Origin: Halorientalis salina
Lineage (GTDB): Archaea; Halobacteriota; Halobacteria; Halobacteriales; Haloarculaceae
Assembly (NCBI RefSeq): GCF_005049285.1
Contig: NZ_SOSC01000004.1
Coordinates: 227,149-291,148 of the forward strand
Length of the DNA stretch: 64,000 bases
Direction of reading: 5' to 3'
Shown: in pieces, positions 48,280 through 57,206 of the stretch
Numbering within the stretch: the first letter of the stretch is position 1
Layout: each line of letters opens with the position of its first letter
Program-made: the position numbers and the translations under genes
The notes under the pieces: model-generated
The model's input: only the letters and a program-made list of their open reading frames with translations
Told to the model about the DNA's origin: nothing
The model's database searches: none

Positions 48280-48337
48280 CGAGCTAGCTCAGTGGCTCGC
48301 CGCTGAAATGGCTCCCGGTTCGCCAGCGCGTACACTC

Positions 48338-49600
48338 CTACGCGGTCCGTATCTCGAAGCCCGTGATGCCGTTCGGCGACGAGTACACGAGCCACCGACC
48401 GGCGACGGCCACGTCGGCAGTGACCCCGTCGGATATCGACTCGCCGACCGTCTCGCTGAACGCCACCTCGCCCGAGGCCGCGTCGATAGCCGTGACAGTG
48501 CCTGTCTGGTCGCTGCTCCAGAGATATCCATCGGCGAGCAACACGGCCGTCGACCATCCGTCCAGTTGAACGCGCCACTGCTGGGTGCCGTCGGCGGTAT
48601 CGACCGCGTAGACCGCGTTGTCCGCCGCACTGCAGTACACCGTGCCGGGTCGGTGCTGGAACCGCAGTGACTGGTCGAACGGCTCGAAGGTCCACCGGTG
48701 GCTGCCGTCGTGTGACACGGACGCGACGTAATCCTGCGTGAGCAGGTGGACGCCCTCGTCGTCGGCGGCGACCCGGTTCGAGTAGTACGTGCTTTGCATG
48801 GGGTTGAGGGAGTCCCACTGTACGTCGTGGACGCCCACGCTCGCGTCCCGTTCTGTCCCGTCGTCTACGTCGTACGTGTCGATGCGGTTCGTGGTTCGGA
48901 CCCACACCACGTCGTCGTGGACCGCGGTTCCCGTGACCGGGTTCCCGTCTTCCGTCTCGACGGTCCAGACGCGGTTCCCGTCGGTATCGAGCCCGTACAC
49001 GTAGGTCGGGTCGAACTCCGAGTCCCCGACCGAGCCGACCTGGACGCCGTCGCTTTTGCCCGCCCCGACGACGATTCGGTCTCGGTCGGGCGCAGCTATC
49101 GGGATAGTCGTCAGCCCGGTGTCTCCCTCGAACGTCCACCGGACGCTGCCGTCGTCCCGTGCCAGCGCGTAGAGCGTGCCCTCGCTCCCCGCGACGTAGA
49201 CCGTCTCGTCGGTCACCGTCGGCCTGGTTCGCACCCGCTCGGTCTCCAGGGACCAGCGGACGGTCCCGTCGGCCGGTTCGACCGCGCTGACGTCCGCCCT
49301 GGAGCCGGCGAAGACCGCGCTCCGGTCCGGCGAGGCGCGCAACACGGCGTATTTGGTCTCGAGCGTCCACGCCTCGGTCAACCCTGTCGGGGGCGACTGC
49401 AATCCCGGACGGGGCGTCGCGGTCCCCCGCGACTGTCCGGTTGCGTTCGACTGCCCGTCCCCCGTCGCCGTCCCCTGTATGTCGCTTCCTGCTCGCAGAC
49501 AGCCGGCGGCCGCGGCAGTCAGCCCCGCCCCGAGCAGTCCGCGCCGCGACAGCCGTCGTCGAGATTCGACTGGCTCGTCCGCTCGGTCGTGTTCTGTCAT
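48338..49600 (-). CDS. Tat-exported PQQ-like beta-propeller lipoprotein
   Basis: A 420-aa surface protein. Its N-terminus has a twin-arginine motif (RRLSRRGLLGAG) and a lipobox AAGC, so it is probably exported folded and lipid-anchored. It then has repeated PQQ/WD-like blades, each with a xVYAxxxxDGxxxWxxE-type motif (e.g. TLYALARDDGSVRWTFEGDT and AVYAVDTADGTQQWRVQLDG). In this family the propeller usually binds partner proteins rather than PQQ. The ATG overlaps the stop of the upstream paralogue (ATGA). It is the last gene of a four-gene envelope operon. Confidence 0.85.
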   Translation of the reverse strand: MTEHDRADEPVESRRRLSRRGLLGAGLTAAAAGCLRAGSDIQGTATGDGQSNATGQSRGTATPRPGLQSPPTGLTEAWTLETKYAVLRASPDRSAVFAGSRADVSAVEPADGTVRWSLETERVRTRPTVTDETVYVAGSEGTLYALARDDGSVRWTFEGDTGLTTIPIAAPDRDRIVVGAGKSDGVQVGSVGDSEFDPTYVYGLDTDGNRVWTVETEDGNPVTGTAVHDDVVWVRTTNRIDTYDVDDGTERDASVGVHDVQWDSLNPMQSTYYSNRVAADDEGVHLLTQDYVASVSHDGSHRWTFEPFDQSLRFQHRPGTVYCSAADNAVYAVDTADGTQQWRVQLDGWSTAVLLADGYLWSSDQTGTVTAIDAASGEVAFSETVGESISDGVTADVAVAGRWLVYSSPNGITGFEIRTA

Positions 49601-50802
49601 GTTCGGTCGAGTGCTCTGAGCGTGGCGTCTTCGGTCGTGACGAACACTGTCTCGTCGGTCACGGCCAGGTCGCCGGTCAGCGACGTGTCCCCCAGTTCGA
49701 GTGCCTGTACCTCTCGCACATCGCCCGACGGAACGTCGGCCCTGTAGAGCGTGTCGCTGTCGTCCACGAACCACAGCGTCGATCCGTCGAACGACAGCGT
49801 GTCGTGGGCCGGTGTTCTGTCGGACCGCCAGCGCGTCTCGCCGGTCGCGACGTCGACGCCCTGGAGTTCGGCGCGGTTGGTCAGGACGACCGTGCCGTCG
49901 GCGGCCCCGTAGATCGTTCCGACACCCGAGTCGGCTACCTCCGTGCGGACCTCGCCCGACCGAGCGTCGATGCTCATGTAGTGGTCCCAGCCGCTGTACC
50001 CGAAACAGACCCCCTCGGAGACGACGACGGACGGGTTCGCGTGGTCTACGTCCGAATCGCGCTCGTGATACCACAGTTCCTCGCCGCTCGCGGCGTCGTA
50101 GCCGGCGAAGCCCCACGGTGGCCCCCCGTGGCGGCCCTCGGGGTTGATACCGACACAGACCGTCTCCCCGTCGTGGTCGATCCCTGGTCTCGACGTTGAA
50201 CTCTCACTTTCGCTTTCGTCGATCTCGCTCGACCACGCGATCTCACCGGTCGCCGGGCGAACTGCGCGGACGCCGCCGTTGAGGAACCCGGACTGGAACA
50301 CCAGTTCGTCGCCCGCCGTCTGCGCTCGACTCCCGTACTCGAAATCGACGTGCTGGTAGCGTTTCGAGCCGTCGCTGACACCGACTCCGACCTGTTCTTC
50401 GGTCCCGGCCGCGACCGTGACGCCGTCGACCACCGTTAGGCCGTTTTCGAGGCTGGTCTCGGTCCCGGCGGCCCACTGCTGGTCGCCGGTCGCCGCGTCG
50501 ACGCCGTAGACGTGTCTGTCGACGCTGGTCGCGACGACGGTTCCGTCGACGTGGACGGGGCCGGCGACGAACGGTGCCTCCGCGTCGACGGTCCACCGAG
50601 TCCCCGGTGGGAGCGACTCGGTGTCGGCTTCGGCCGTCGATTGTGCTGTCGTCTGCGGGGTCGGCGTCCGGGTTCCGTTCCGGGTCGGTGACGCGGTATC
50701 GCCTCCCTCCGAGAACTGCAGACAGCCGCTGAAACCGACGACGCCCGCCAGCGCAGCCAGATACCGCCTGCGACCCGCGCTCCGGGGCTGTTCGGTTCGC
50801 AT
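49597..50802 (-). CDS. PQQ-like beta-propeller lipoprotein (paralogue)
   Basis: A 401-aa exported protein. RRRYLAALAGVVGFSGC has an arginine cluster and lipobox FSGC. A Thr-rich linker leads into a seven- or eight-bladed propeller (HVYGVDAATGDQQWAAGTET, GYDAASGEELWYHERDSD). The sequence is only distantly similar to the downstream paralogue, so the pair arose by old duplication. It starts seven bases after the PH-domain gene ends. Confidence 0.83.
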   Translation of the reverse strand: MRTEQPRSAGRRRYLAALAGVVGFSGCLQFSEGGDTASPTRNGTRTPTPQTTAQSTAEADTESLPPGTRWTVDAEAPFVAGPVHVDGTVVATSVDRHVYGVDAATGDQQWAAGTETSLENGLTVVDGVTVAAGTEEQVGVGVSDGSKRYQHVDFEYGSRAQTAGDELVFQSGFLNGGVRAVRPATGEIAWSSEIDESESESSTSRPGIDHDGETVCVGINPEGRHGGPPWGFAGYDAASGEELWYHERDSDVDHANPSVVVSEGVCFGYSGWDHYMSIDARSGEVRTEVADSGVGTIYGAADGTVVLTNRAELQGVDVATGETRWRSDRTPAHDTLSFDGSTLWFVDDSDTLYRADVPSGDVREVQALELGDTSLTGDLAVTDETVFVTTEDATLRALDRT

Positions 50803-50809
50803 AGCGGTT

Positions 50810-51331
50810 CTATTCGGCTCCTCTGCTACACTGCTGAATCGTTCGATAGACGGACTCAGGGTCGTCGACGTTCTCCAGCCGTATCGGTCCGAGGCCACGA
50901 TTGAGCGATATCGTCCCGAAGCCGAGCAGCGACTGGACGCGGTTCTGCGTCAGTTCGTGACTCCGGAGTTTATCGAACCGGACGCCCTTCGAGTGGACCC
51001 GGAACAGCAGCTCGTACCGTTGTTCGACCCGGTCGGTCGTGACGAGATACGTCGTCCGTCGGAGGATGATCGTCCGAACGACGAACCGAACCGTCAGGAC
51101 CAGCGTGAGTAGCACCACGACCAGCGCCGCCGTGCTCGTGATGTCGGGCGACCCGAGCAACCCGGGGCTGGCCTGTAACAGCCCGAACACCGCCAGACCG
51201 ACCACGAGGACGACGCCCAGCCGAATGAGCGTCGGCTTGACCGTCGGATGTGTTCGAACCAGTTCCGTTACTTCCTCGTCCGATTCGTTTCCGTTCGCTA
51301 CCTCCGCCGTGTCTACCTGTTTTGCTGTCAT
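50810..51331 (-). CDS. Membrane PH-domain (bPH2/YdbS-like) protein
   Basis: A 173-aa protein with an acidic N-terminus, two TM helices (about 36-54 and 67-86), and a cytoplasmic bacterial PH-like domain whose strands begin TTYLVTTDRVEQRYELLFRV. Such domains pack against membranes and partner proteins. It lies one base after the Yip1-like gene, in the same operon. Confidence 0.78.
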   Translation of the reverse strand: MTAKQVDTAEVANGNESDEEVTELVRTHPTVKPTLIRLGVVLVVGLAVFGLLQASPGLLGSPDITSTAALVVVLLTLVLTVRFVVRTIILRRTTYLVTTDRVEQRYELLFRVHSKGVRFDKLRSHELTQNRVQSLLGFGTISLNRGLGPIRLENVDDPESVYRTIQQCSRGAE

Positions 51332-51332
51332 G

Positions 51333-52130
51333 TTATGCAACTCCGATGAGGTACGCGACGACTGAACCGCCCACGTAGACGACGGGCGAGAGGGCAACTG
51401 CGACGATAGCCAGCAGCGCGTTGCTCCGGCTCGCGTGATGGTTGATGCGAGCGCCGAGATACAGCGAGAAGAGATAGTACAGGACAGCGACGACGAGGAG
51501 CGCTAGCACCCACTGTCCGGCGGGTGAGACTGATCCCGGTATCAGCTCCCCTGGACGTCCGCCCGGGAGTTCGAGATCAGCACCGAAGACATCGATGATC
51601 GCGTAGACGAACTCGGCCTGGAGGTTCCGGACGAGTTTCCGGGCACCGGCAACTCCCTCCTGGTTGGTCAAGTACCAAACTCCGGTAAACACCGCGGCCA
51701 GGTATGCACTGGTGGTGTACACGACGGTGTGCATACTCTGGACGACACCTCGTGAGTCCCGGACCAGCAGGACGCCGGCGTGAAACGTGACCAGCGTGAT
51801 CGCAGTCACAGCTGTGATGTACAGCGAGTTCTGGACGAACGCCGACAGCAACTGCCAGCTGGCCGCCGGCTCCAGGCCGTACTGTCCGACCGCGCTCCGG
51901 TACCCTGGCGGCGGCTGCTGACTGCTCTGGACGCCGATTCCGGCCAACGTCAGCGGAATCGCGTAGGCGGCGAGATTCACGACGTAGACGCCCAGCAGCG
52001 ACCCCAGTTGGCGGAGCGCCTCTACCCGCGTCGACGCGTACGTGCTCGTCTGGAACTCGACGAACCGGTGCGGACGAAACAGCGCGTTGAATCCGCCCCG
52101 CACGAGCGCTCCGATGCCGTTGCCGGCCAT
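51333..52130 (-). CDS. Yip1-family-like membrane protein
   Basis: A 265-aa protein with five to six hydrophobic helices. The N-terminal segment GFNALFRPHRFVEFQ followed by the helical bundle is the arrangement of Yip1/DUF1282-type proteins in archaea. Eukaryotic Yip1 acts in membrane trafficking; in haloarchaea the role is unknown. It is the first gene of the Yip1-PH-propeller-propeller operon. A minus-strand ACATATAAC element about 28 bases upstream is the likely promoter. Confidence 0.72.
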   Translation of the reverse strand: MAGNGIGALVRGGFNALFRPHRFVEFQTSTYASTRVEALRQLGSLLGVYVVNLAAYAIPLTLAGIGVQSSQQPPPGYRSAVGQYGLEPAASWQLLSAFVQNSLYITAVTAITLVTFHAGVLLVRDSRGVVQSMHTVVYTTSAYLAAVFTGVWYLTNQEGVAGARKLVRNLQAEFVYAIIDVFGADLELPGGRPGELIPGSVSPAGQWVLALLVVAVLYYLFSLYLGARINHHASRSNALLAIVAVALSPVVYVGGSVVAYLIGVA

Positions 52131-52368
52131 ACGATTCCATTCGCCATTCTGATGTTATATGTTGTGCTTTCTGTCACAACCCAGCCCAAACGGCCCCGAT
52201 GCCGTTCCGGAAGCCGACTGGAACGTGCCGGGATCGACGGTGACGAACCCATCGCTGCGATCACTGACTGCTCGCCGATGCGGATCGCCTCTCGACGGTT
52301 GTGCTCGCAGCGCGCACGCTCAGACGCGACCGACACGCCTTTTTCTGCCACCTCCCGAGTGTCCGTAC

Positions 52369-53142
52369 ATGGACCGACGCACGTACCTCCAGGGGCTCGG
52401 CGCGGGCGCTGTCGCCGCGACGGCGGGCTGTCTCGGCTCGTCGTCCGGCGGGGACTCCGGGAACACTGTCCTCGACGCGCCGGAGGGCCTGGAGTACGAT
52501 CCCGAGAAGGTCGGCTGGCCGACCCACGGCGACGAACTCCCGGTCGTCGACGCGCCGGACCCGATCGCCGACCAGCGAATCTCCACCGAGCAGTTCGAGG
52601 GCTCGCGTGCCGTCATGACGACCTTCTTCTACACGCGCTGCCCCGACGGGGTCTGTCCCGCCCTGATTCAGCGGCTCCGTCAGTCCCAGACCGTCGCCAC
52701 CAACGAGGGGTTCGCCGACGACGTCGCCTTCCTCCCGGTGACGTTCGACCCCGAGTGGGACACCGGCGGCGTGCTGACCGACTACGCCGACGAACAGGGG
52801 GTCGACCTCGACGCCGGCAACTGGCACTTCCTCCGGCCCGAGACGTTCGACGCCGCCCAGTCCCTCGCCGACGAGCAGTTCGGACTCCCGGTCGAGAAAC
52901 TCGATCCGGAGGAGGCCGACCACGACCACGAGGGGAACGAGACGGCGGGCGACGGCCATCACGACGACGAGACCAACGCCACGAGCAGCGACCACGGCGA
53001 ACCGCCCGACTACACCTTCGCGCACTTCGAGTTGATCGTCATCGCGAACGAGGAGGGCTACGTCGAGCGCGGGTACCCGAAGCTCTCGATGGCCCCGGCC
53101 AGTCAGGTCGTCGACGACCTCGAAACGGTCGTGAACGGATAA
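52369..53142 (+). CDS. SCO1/SenC-type copper chaperone, Tat lipoprotein, His-rich loop
   Basis: A 257-aa exported thioredoxin-fold protein for copper delivery to cytochrome oxidase. An RR leader with lipobox TAGC anchors it outside. The metal/redox motif reads TRCPDGVCPAL, i.e. C-x4-C rather than the usual C-x3-C, and a FAHFELI His follows near the C-terminus. Between them is a His/Asp-rich insert (DHDHEGNETAGDGHHDDE) that could bind extra copper. A CTTTTTC TATA-like box sits about 28 bases upstream. It is the first gene of a three-gene redox operon. Confidence 0.88.
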   Translation: MDRRTYLQGLGAGAVAATAGCLGSSSGGDSGNTVLDAPEGLEYDPEKVGWPTHGDELPVVDAPDPIADQRISTEQFEGSRAVMTTFFYTRCPDGVCPALIQRLRQSQTVATNEGFADDVAFLPVTFDPEWDTGGVLTDYADEQGVDLDAGNWHFLRPETFDAAQSLADEQFGLPVEKLDPEEADHDHEGNETAGDGHHDDETNATSSDHGEPPDYTFAHFELIVIANEEGYVERGYPKLSMAPASQVVDDLETVVNG

Positions 53143-53143
53143 T

Positions 53144-53737
53144 ATGCGCCGACGAGAACTCATCGCCGCGGCGCTCAGCACGGGTGCCGTCGGTGCCGGC
53201 GGCTGGTACGCGCTCTCCGGCGGCCCGTCGGTCGGCGAGAACCCATCGGACACGGGGAGCGACGGCAACACCTCCGCACTCGGCAGTTCGGAGAACGCGA
53301 ACGCGGACGGCTCCCGGATCGACCCGGTCGAACTCGACGTCGTCGACCCGGGCGGGGAGACGCGAACGGCGCGCGTTCCCGACGCGGATCGGGTCACCTT
53401 CATCGACTTCTTCGCGACCTGGTGTGCGCCCTGTGAGGAGCAGATGCCGGTGCTGGCCGACGTGTACGCCTCGCTCGAGGCCGACGTGCAGTTCCTGTCG
53501 GTGACGCCCGAACCGGTCGGGCGAACCATCACGAAAGCGGAGCTCCTGGAGTGGTGGGACGAGAACGACGGGACCTGGGATATCGCGCTCGACCGGCGCG
53601 CGGCGCTGAACGAGCGCTTCGGCGTCACCGCCTACCCGGCCGCCGTCGTCCTCGACGAGGCCGGGCGCTACCAGTGGACCCACCGCGGGCTCGCGGAGGC
53701 GGAGACGCTGCGAGAAGGGATCGAGTCAGTGCTATGA
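53144..53737 (+). CDS. TlpA-like thioredoxin-fold protein
   Basis: A 197-aa exported thiol oxidoreductase. It has an RRR leader and hydrophobic segment (about 6-24), a Ser/Gly/Asp linker, then a TlpA/ResA domain with active site FFATWCAPCEEQ. YPAAVVLDEAG gives the cis-proline loop. It likely reduces the SCO partner or apo-cytochrome cysteines outside the membrane. It follows SCO by one base and overlaps the ccdA start (ATGA). Confidence 0.88.
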   Translation: MRRRELIAAALSTGAVGAGGWYALSGGPSVGENPSDTGSDGNTSALGSSENANADGSRIDPVELDVVDPGGETRTARVPDADRVTFIDFFATWCAPCEEQMPVLADVYASLEADVQFLSVTPEPVGRTITKAELLEWWDENDGTWDIALDRRAALNERFGVTAYPAAVVLDEAGRYQWTHRGLAEAETLREGIESVL

Positions 53738-54408
53738 TCGACCCGGCACTGGCGACTACGCTGGCGTTCGCTTTCACCGCCGGCCTGGCCACCTTTTTCT
53801 CGCCGTGTGCGTACCCGCTCGTCCCCGGCTACGTCGGCTACTGTCTGGACCGGCTGGACGACGAGGGATCGACGCTCGGCCCCGTCCTCGCTCGCGGGCT
53901 CGTCGCCGGGGCCGGCGTCGTCGTCACGTTCGCCGCGCTGCTGGGGCTGGCCTTCACCGTCGGGAACGCCGCGCTCTCGAAGGTCGTGCTCTTCGAGCCG
54001 ATAGCCGGCCTCGCGCTCGTGGTGCTGGGCGTCCTCGTCGTCGTCGACCGCGCGCCGACGATTTCCATCCCGCTCCCGGAGCGGCGCTCGGGCGTGCTGG
54101 GGTTCGGCGTGTTCGGTGCCGGGTACGCCCTCGCCGCGGCCGGGTGCGTGATACCGGTGGTGCTCGCGGTCGTCGCCCGGGCGGTGTCGCTACCCAGGGT
54201 CGAGGGCGCGCTCGTCCTCGGGACGTACGTCGGCGGCGTCGCGCTGCTGATGGTGACGCTGACGGTGGCGACCGGTCTCGGGCTGGGGTCGGGCCTCCGG
54301 CGACTGGCCGCCCACACCAGGCACTTCGAGCAACTCGCCGGCGTCGTGATGATCCTCGCCGGCCTCGGCCAGCTCTACCTCGCGATCGTCGTGTTGAACG
54401 TGCTGTGA
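53734..54408 (+). CDS. ccdA: CcdA-type cytochrome c biogenesis / thiol transport membrane protein
   Basis: A 224-aa polytopic protein with six TM helices that carries electrons from cytosolic thioredoxin to outside thiol proteins. Two conserved cysteines lie in FFSPCAYPLVPGY and LAAAGCVIPVVLAV, matching the redox pair of CcdA/DsbD-beta. It is the membrane partner of the preceding TlpA-like and SCO proteins. Confidence 0.88.
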   Translation: MIDPALATTLAFAFTAGLATFFSPCAYPLVPGYVGYCLDRLDDEGSTLGPVLARGLVAGAGVVVTFAALLGLAFTVGNAALSKVVLFEPIAGLALVVLGVLVVVDRAPTISIPLPERRSGVLGFGVFGAGYALAAAGCVIPVVLAVVARAVSLPRVEGALVLGTYVGGVALLMVTLTVATGLGLGSGLRRLAAHTRHFEQLAGVVMILAGLGQLYLAIVVLNVL

Positions 54409-54423
54409 GCTGATTCCGCGAGC

Positions 54424-55254
54424 TCACTCGAACGCGCCGTTGTCCTCCAGAAGCCCCATCAGCGCGTCCTCGACGGCCGCCGGTTCTTCGGCGGCGACCA
54501 GATGGCCGGCGTCGACGCCCTCGAACTCCCCGCGCGGGAGCCCGTCGGCGAGGTCCCGTCCGGCCTCGACCGGGACGACCGCGTCCCCGCGGCCGTGACA
54601 GACCAGCGCCGGCGTCGTCACCTCGTGGAGGGTGTCACTGCAATCGAAGGCAGTCATCGCGTCGGCCTGGGCGGCCCACCCCTCGGGGTCGGCGTCGTCC
54701 TCGGCCCGCCACTCGACGATGCGGTCGACGGCCTCCGGGTGGTCGTCGACGACGACCGGCGAGAACGCGCCCCGGAGCGACTCGCGGAGCGCGTCGGGGT
54801 CGTCGCGCGGGGCCGCGAGTGCGTCCAGCGCCGCCCGGTCGACCCGGCTTCCGTCGGCCGTGGTCCCCAGTAGCGTTAGCGTGTTTGCCCGCCCGTGGTC
54901 GCGGGCGTGCCGGAGTGCGACCATCCCGCCGAGGCCAGCGCCGACGAGGTGGACAGTCCGAGCGCCGTGGTCGGCGAGGACCGCCTCCAGGTCGGCCGCG
55001 AGCGTCGCCACGTCGTACGGCCCGTCGGGGGCGTCCGACCGTCCGGTCCCGCGGAGGTCCCAGACGAGCGGCTCGACCGGGCCGGCCAGCGCATCGGCGA
55101 GCCAGCTCCAGCACCACGCGCCGTAGCCGACCGGTTCCACGAACGCGACGGTCGGCCGGCGCTCGCTGGCGCGGCTCCGTTCGGCGGTCCGAGACCGGGC
55201 GCTCCCGGGGGTCCTGTAGTACAGCTCCACGCCGTCGTTGGTCGCTGTCGGCAT
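54424..55254 (-). CDS. Alpha/beta-hydrolase fold protein with altered nucleophile
   Basis: A 276-aa protein of the epoxide hydrolase/lactonase-like group. The oxyanion strand VEPVGYGAWCW, DLRGTGRSDAPDG, the acid-turn CHGRGDAVVPVEAG and the catalytic-His segment VDAGHLVAAEEP are all present. The nucleophile elbow reads HLVGAGLGGMVAL, with Gly where Ser, Asp or Cys is expected. It may be non-catalytic or use another mechanism, such as a cofactor-free dioxygenase. It starts at the ATG giving MPTATNDGVELYY and is convergent with ccdA. Confidence 0.82.
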   Translation of the reverse strand: MPTATNDGVELYYRTPGSARSRTAERSRASERRPTVAFVEPVGYGAWCWSWLADALAGPVEPLVWDLRGTGRSDAPDGPYDVATLAADLEAVLADHGARTVHLVGAGLGGMVALRHARDHGRANTLTLLGTTADGSRVDRAALDALAAPRDDPDALRESLRGAFSPVVVDDHPEAVDRIVEWRAEDDADPEGWAAQADAMTAFDCSDTLHEVTTPALVCHGRGDAVVPVEAGRDLADGLPRGEFEGVDAGHLVAAEEPAAVEDALMGLLEDNGAFE

Positions 55255-55291
55255 GCTACCTCGGCCTCCGAGCGCCAGCGACAAGAGTCGT

Positions 55292-55510
55292 TCAGGTCTC
55301 GCCTCGGCAGGTGTCGATCCCCAGCAGCGTGTTCAGCGGACAGAACTGGATGAGGGCGTTGAACAGGAACTCGCCGGCCGCGGCGCTGAGGAGGGTGCCG
55401 CGCGTCCCCTCGTTTCGCTCCAGGGCCCTGACGGCGACGACGGCCAGTGCCACGCCCAGCAGCGCCCGGAGTTTCCGGTCGAGACCGCACACGTTCTTCG
55501 GAAGCGGCAT
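55292..55510 (-). CDS. DUF2892 (YgaP-tail-like) membrane protein
   Basis: A 72-aa protein. MPLPKNVCGLDRKLRALLG, a hydrophobic helix and then a second segment with FNALIQFCPLNTLLGIDTC match the DUF2892 family. This module also forms the membrane tail of YgaP rhodaneses. Three cysteines are conserved in type. Its function is unknown, perhaps in sulfur transfer. Confidence 0.82.
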   Translation of the reverse strand: MPLPKNVCGLDRKLRALLGVALAVVAVRALERNEGTRGTLLSAAAGEFLFNALIQFCPLNTLLGIDTCRGET

Positions 55511-55564
55511 GGTCGTACGTACGGCACCAGGCAGTTAACCGCACGACCGGCGTGTTCAAGCCCC

Positions 55565-56443
55565 TTATATGCCGTCCTCGGTCGCCCGTTCGCGGGCGGC
55601 CTCGCCGTCGTTGAACCCGGCCGCGATCTCCTCGACGCCCGTCGCGTCCACTGCGGTGGCCGGTGCGGTCAGCGGCGAGACCGACACCTCGCCCTCGATG
55701 AGCGCGCGGCGGTCCGTCCCTTCCGGATAGCGGTCGCGCGTTTCGTCGTCGGTGGGGAAGGGGTTCTCCCACCCGACGGTGCCGGGCCAGACCACGTCCC
55801 GGATGGCGATGTCGCCGTCGCGGGGCTTCCCGATGTCGACCTCGTCGCGGTCGGTCACCTCGTGTTCGACGTGGATGTCGTAGTCGTGATGGGGTTCGGT
55901 CACCCGCATCGGGGACTCGGGCACGTCGACGGGCGCGTTGACGTTGAGCATGTCCACCGTGTCGAAGATCCCTGCCGACAGCGAGCGGACGACGAGTTCG
56001 CGGGCGACCCGCGCCGGGCGGCCGAAGTCGTACTCGGCCGGCGGGTGGACGAAGAAATCCCGGTTGTGATAGGCGGAGACGGCGATCCCGGGGGTATCGA
56101 GGAAGCCGGCCTCGATGCAGGCCCCGACGGTTCCCGACCGGCCGACGACGTAGTTGCCGGCGTTGGGGCCGTGGTTACAGCCCGACACCACGAGATCGAA
56201 CTCGGCGTCGAGGCCGCCGATCCCGTAGGCAACGCAGTCGGCGGGCGTGCCGTCCAGCGCGTAGCCCCACGGGTGGTCCTCGCGGGCGGTGCGGTGGGTT
56301 CGGGTGCGGCCGACGCCGCTCTGGTTGTCCATCGGGGCGACGACCGTCACCTCCGCCGGACCGGTGAGTTCCTCGTAGAGGGCCGCCAGCCCGGGCGCGT
56401 CGATTCCGTCGTCGTTTGTCAGCAGTACGTGGGGCTTGCTCAT
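55565..56443 (-). CDS. surE: 5'-nucleotidase SurE
   Basis: A 292-aa divalent-metal nucleotidase/exopolyphosphatase. MSKPHVLLTNDDGIDAPGL carries the Asp-Asp metal site. APMDNQSGVGR and FDLVVSGCNHGPNAG carry the Ser and Asn ligands. It hydrolyses nucleoside 5'/3'-monophosphates in characterised homologues. The ATG giving MSKPHVLL is preferred over one five codons upstream. Confidence 0.93.
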   Translation of the reverse strand: MSKPHVLLTNDDGIDAPGLAALYEELTGPAEVTVVAPMDNQSGVGRTRTHRTAREDHPWGYALDGTPADCVAYGIGGLDAEFDLVVSGCNHGPNAGNYVVGRSGTVGACIEAGFLDTPGIAVSAYHNRDFFVHPPAEYDFGRPARVARELVVRSLSAGIFDTVDMLNVNAPVDVPESPMRVTEPHHDYDIHVEHEVTDRDEVDIGKPRDGDIAIRDVVWPGTVGWENPFPTDDETRDRYPEGTDRRALIEGEVSVSPLTAPATAVDATGVEEIAAGFNDGEAARERATEDGI

Positions 56444-56614
56444 CCGAACGTGCGTCAATTCGGTCGAGCGCGCGTGAGTCTTTCGGCGCAGTGAGACGGG
56501 ATAGCATCGGTCCGCATCGGTCGTACGTCAACACAGCAACGGACGAGAAACCGGGACAAAGGTGACAGCACGGCTATGTCTGCTGCCGGCGTCAGTACCA
56601 GTAGGCGATTTATC

Positions 56615-57124
56615 ATGGCCCAATCGACGACCCGACGGAGCGTACAGAAGTTCACGACGACCGGCCGCTGGTCCGGCGCGTTCACCGGCGGCCTCACGGC
56701 CGGCCTGGTGATGGGCCTGCTCATGCAGTTCCTCGCGGAGATGATGCCGATGGTCGGTGCACTCTACGGCACCCCCACGGCGACGGCCGGCTGGATCGCG
56801 CACGTCTTCCACAGCGTGGTCCTGGCGCTGGTGTTCGCTGCCATCGTCACCAGTTCCCCCGGCAACCGCTACGCGACGAGTCCGAGGGCGATCGTCGGCT
56901 TCGGACTGGCCTACGGTGCGATCATCTGGCTCGCCCTCGCGGGCGTCGTCATGCCCGTCTGGCTCGGCGCGGTCGGCGTCCCCAACGTGCCGGTCCCGAA
57001 CCTGACGGCGACGTCGCTCGGCTTCCACCTCGTCTACGGCGGAATCCTGGGCATCGTGTACGCGATCGCGCGCGCACCCGCGCTGCGGCGCGTAGCAGAC
57101 CGGGCGAACCCGGACGCCCAGTAG
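56615..57124 (+). CDS. Four-helix membrane protein, function unknown
   Basis: A 169-aa protein with a basic N-terminus (TTRRSVQKFTTTGRW) and four hydrophobic stretches. Segments include GAFTGGLTAGLVMGLLMQFL and GWIAHVFHSVVLALVFAAIV. Homologues in haloarchaea are often mis-named histidine kinase; no kinase motif is present. A start at 56576 would add 13 residues. Its TM pattern is reminiscent of DUF1440/YagU-like proteins, but I am not sure. Confidence 0.65.
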   Translation: MAQSTTRRSVQKFTTTGRWSGAFTGGLTAGLVMGLLMQFLAEMMPMVGALYGTPTATAGWIAHVFHSVVLALVFAAIVTSSPGNRYATSPRAIVGFGLAYGAIIWLALAGVVMPVWLGAVGVPNVPVPNLTATSLGFHLVYGGILGIVYAIARAPALRRVADRANPDAQ

Positions 57125-57206
57125 AACAGTTCTCGTTTTTCGATTCGGTGTCAGGCACCGCTCCGTGCTACCCGCAGGGCAACGCTGTCGGAGCGAGTCG
57201 GCCCCG

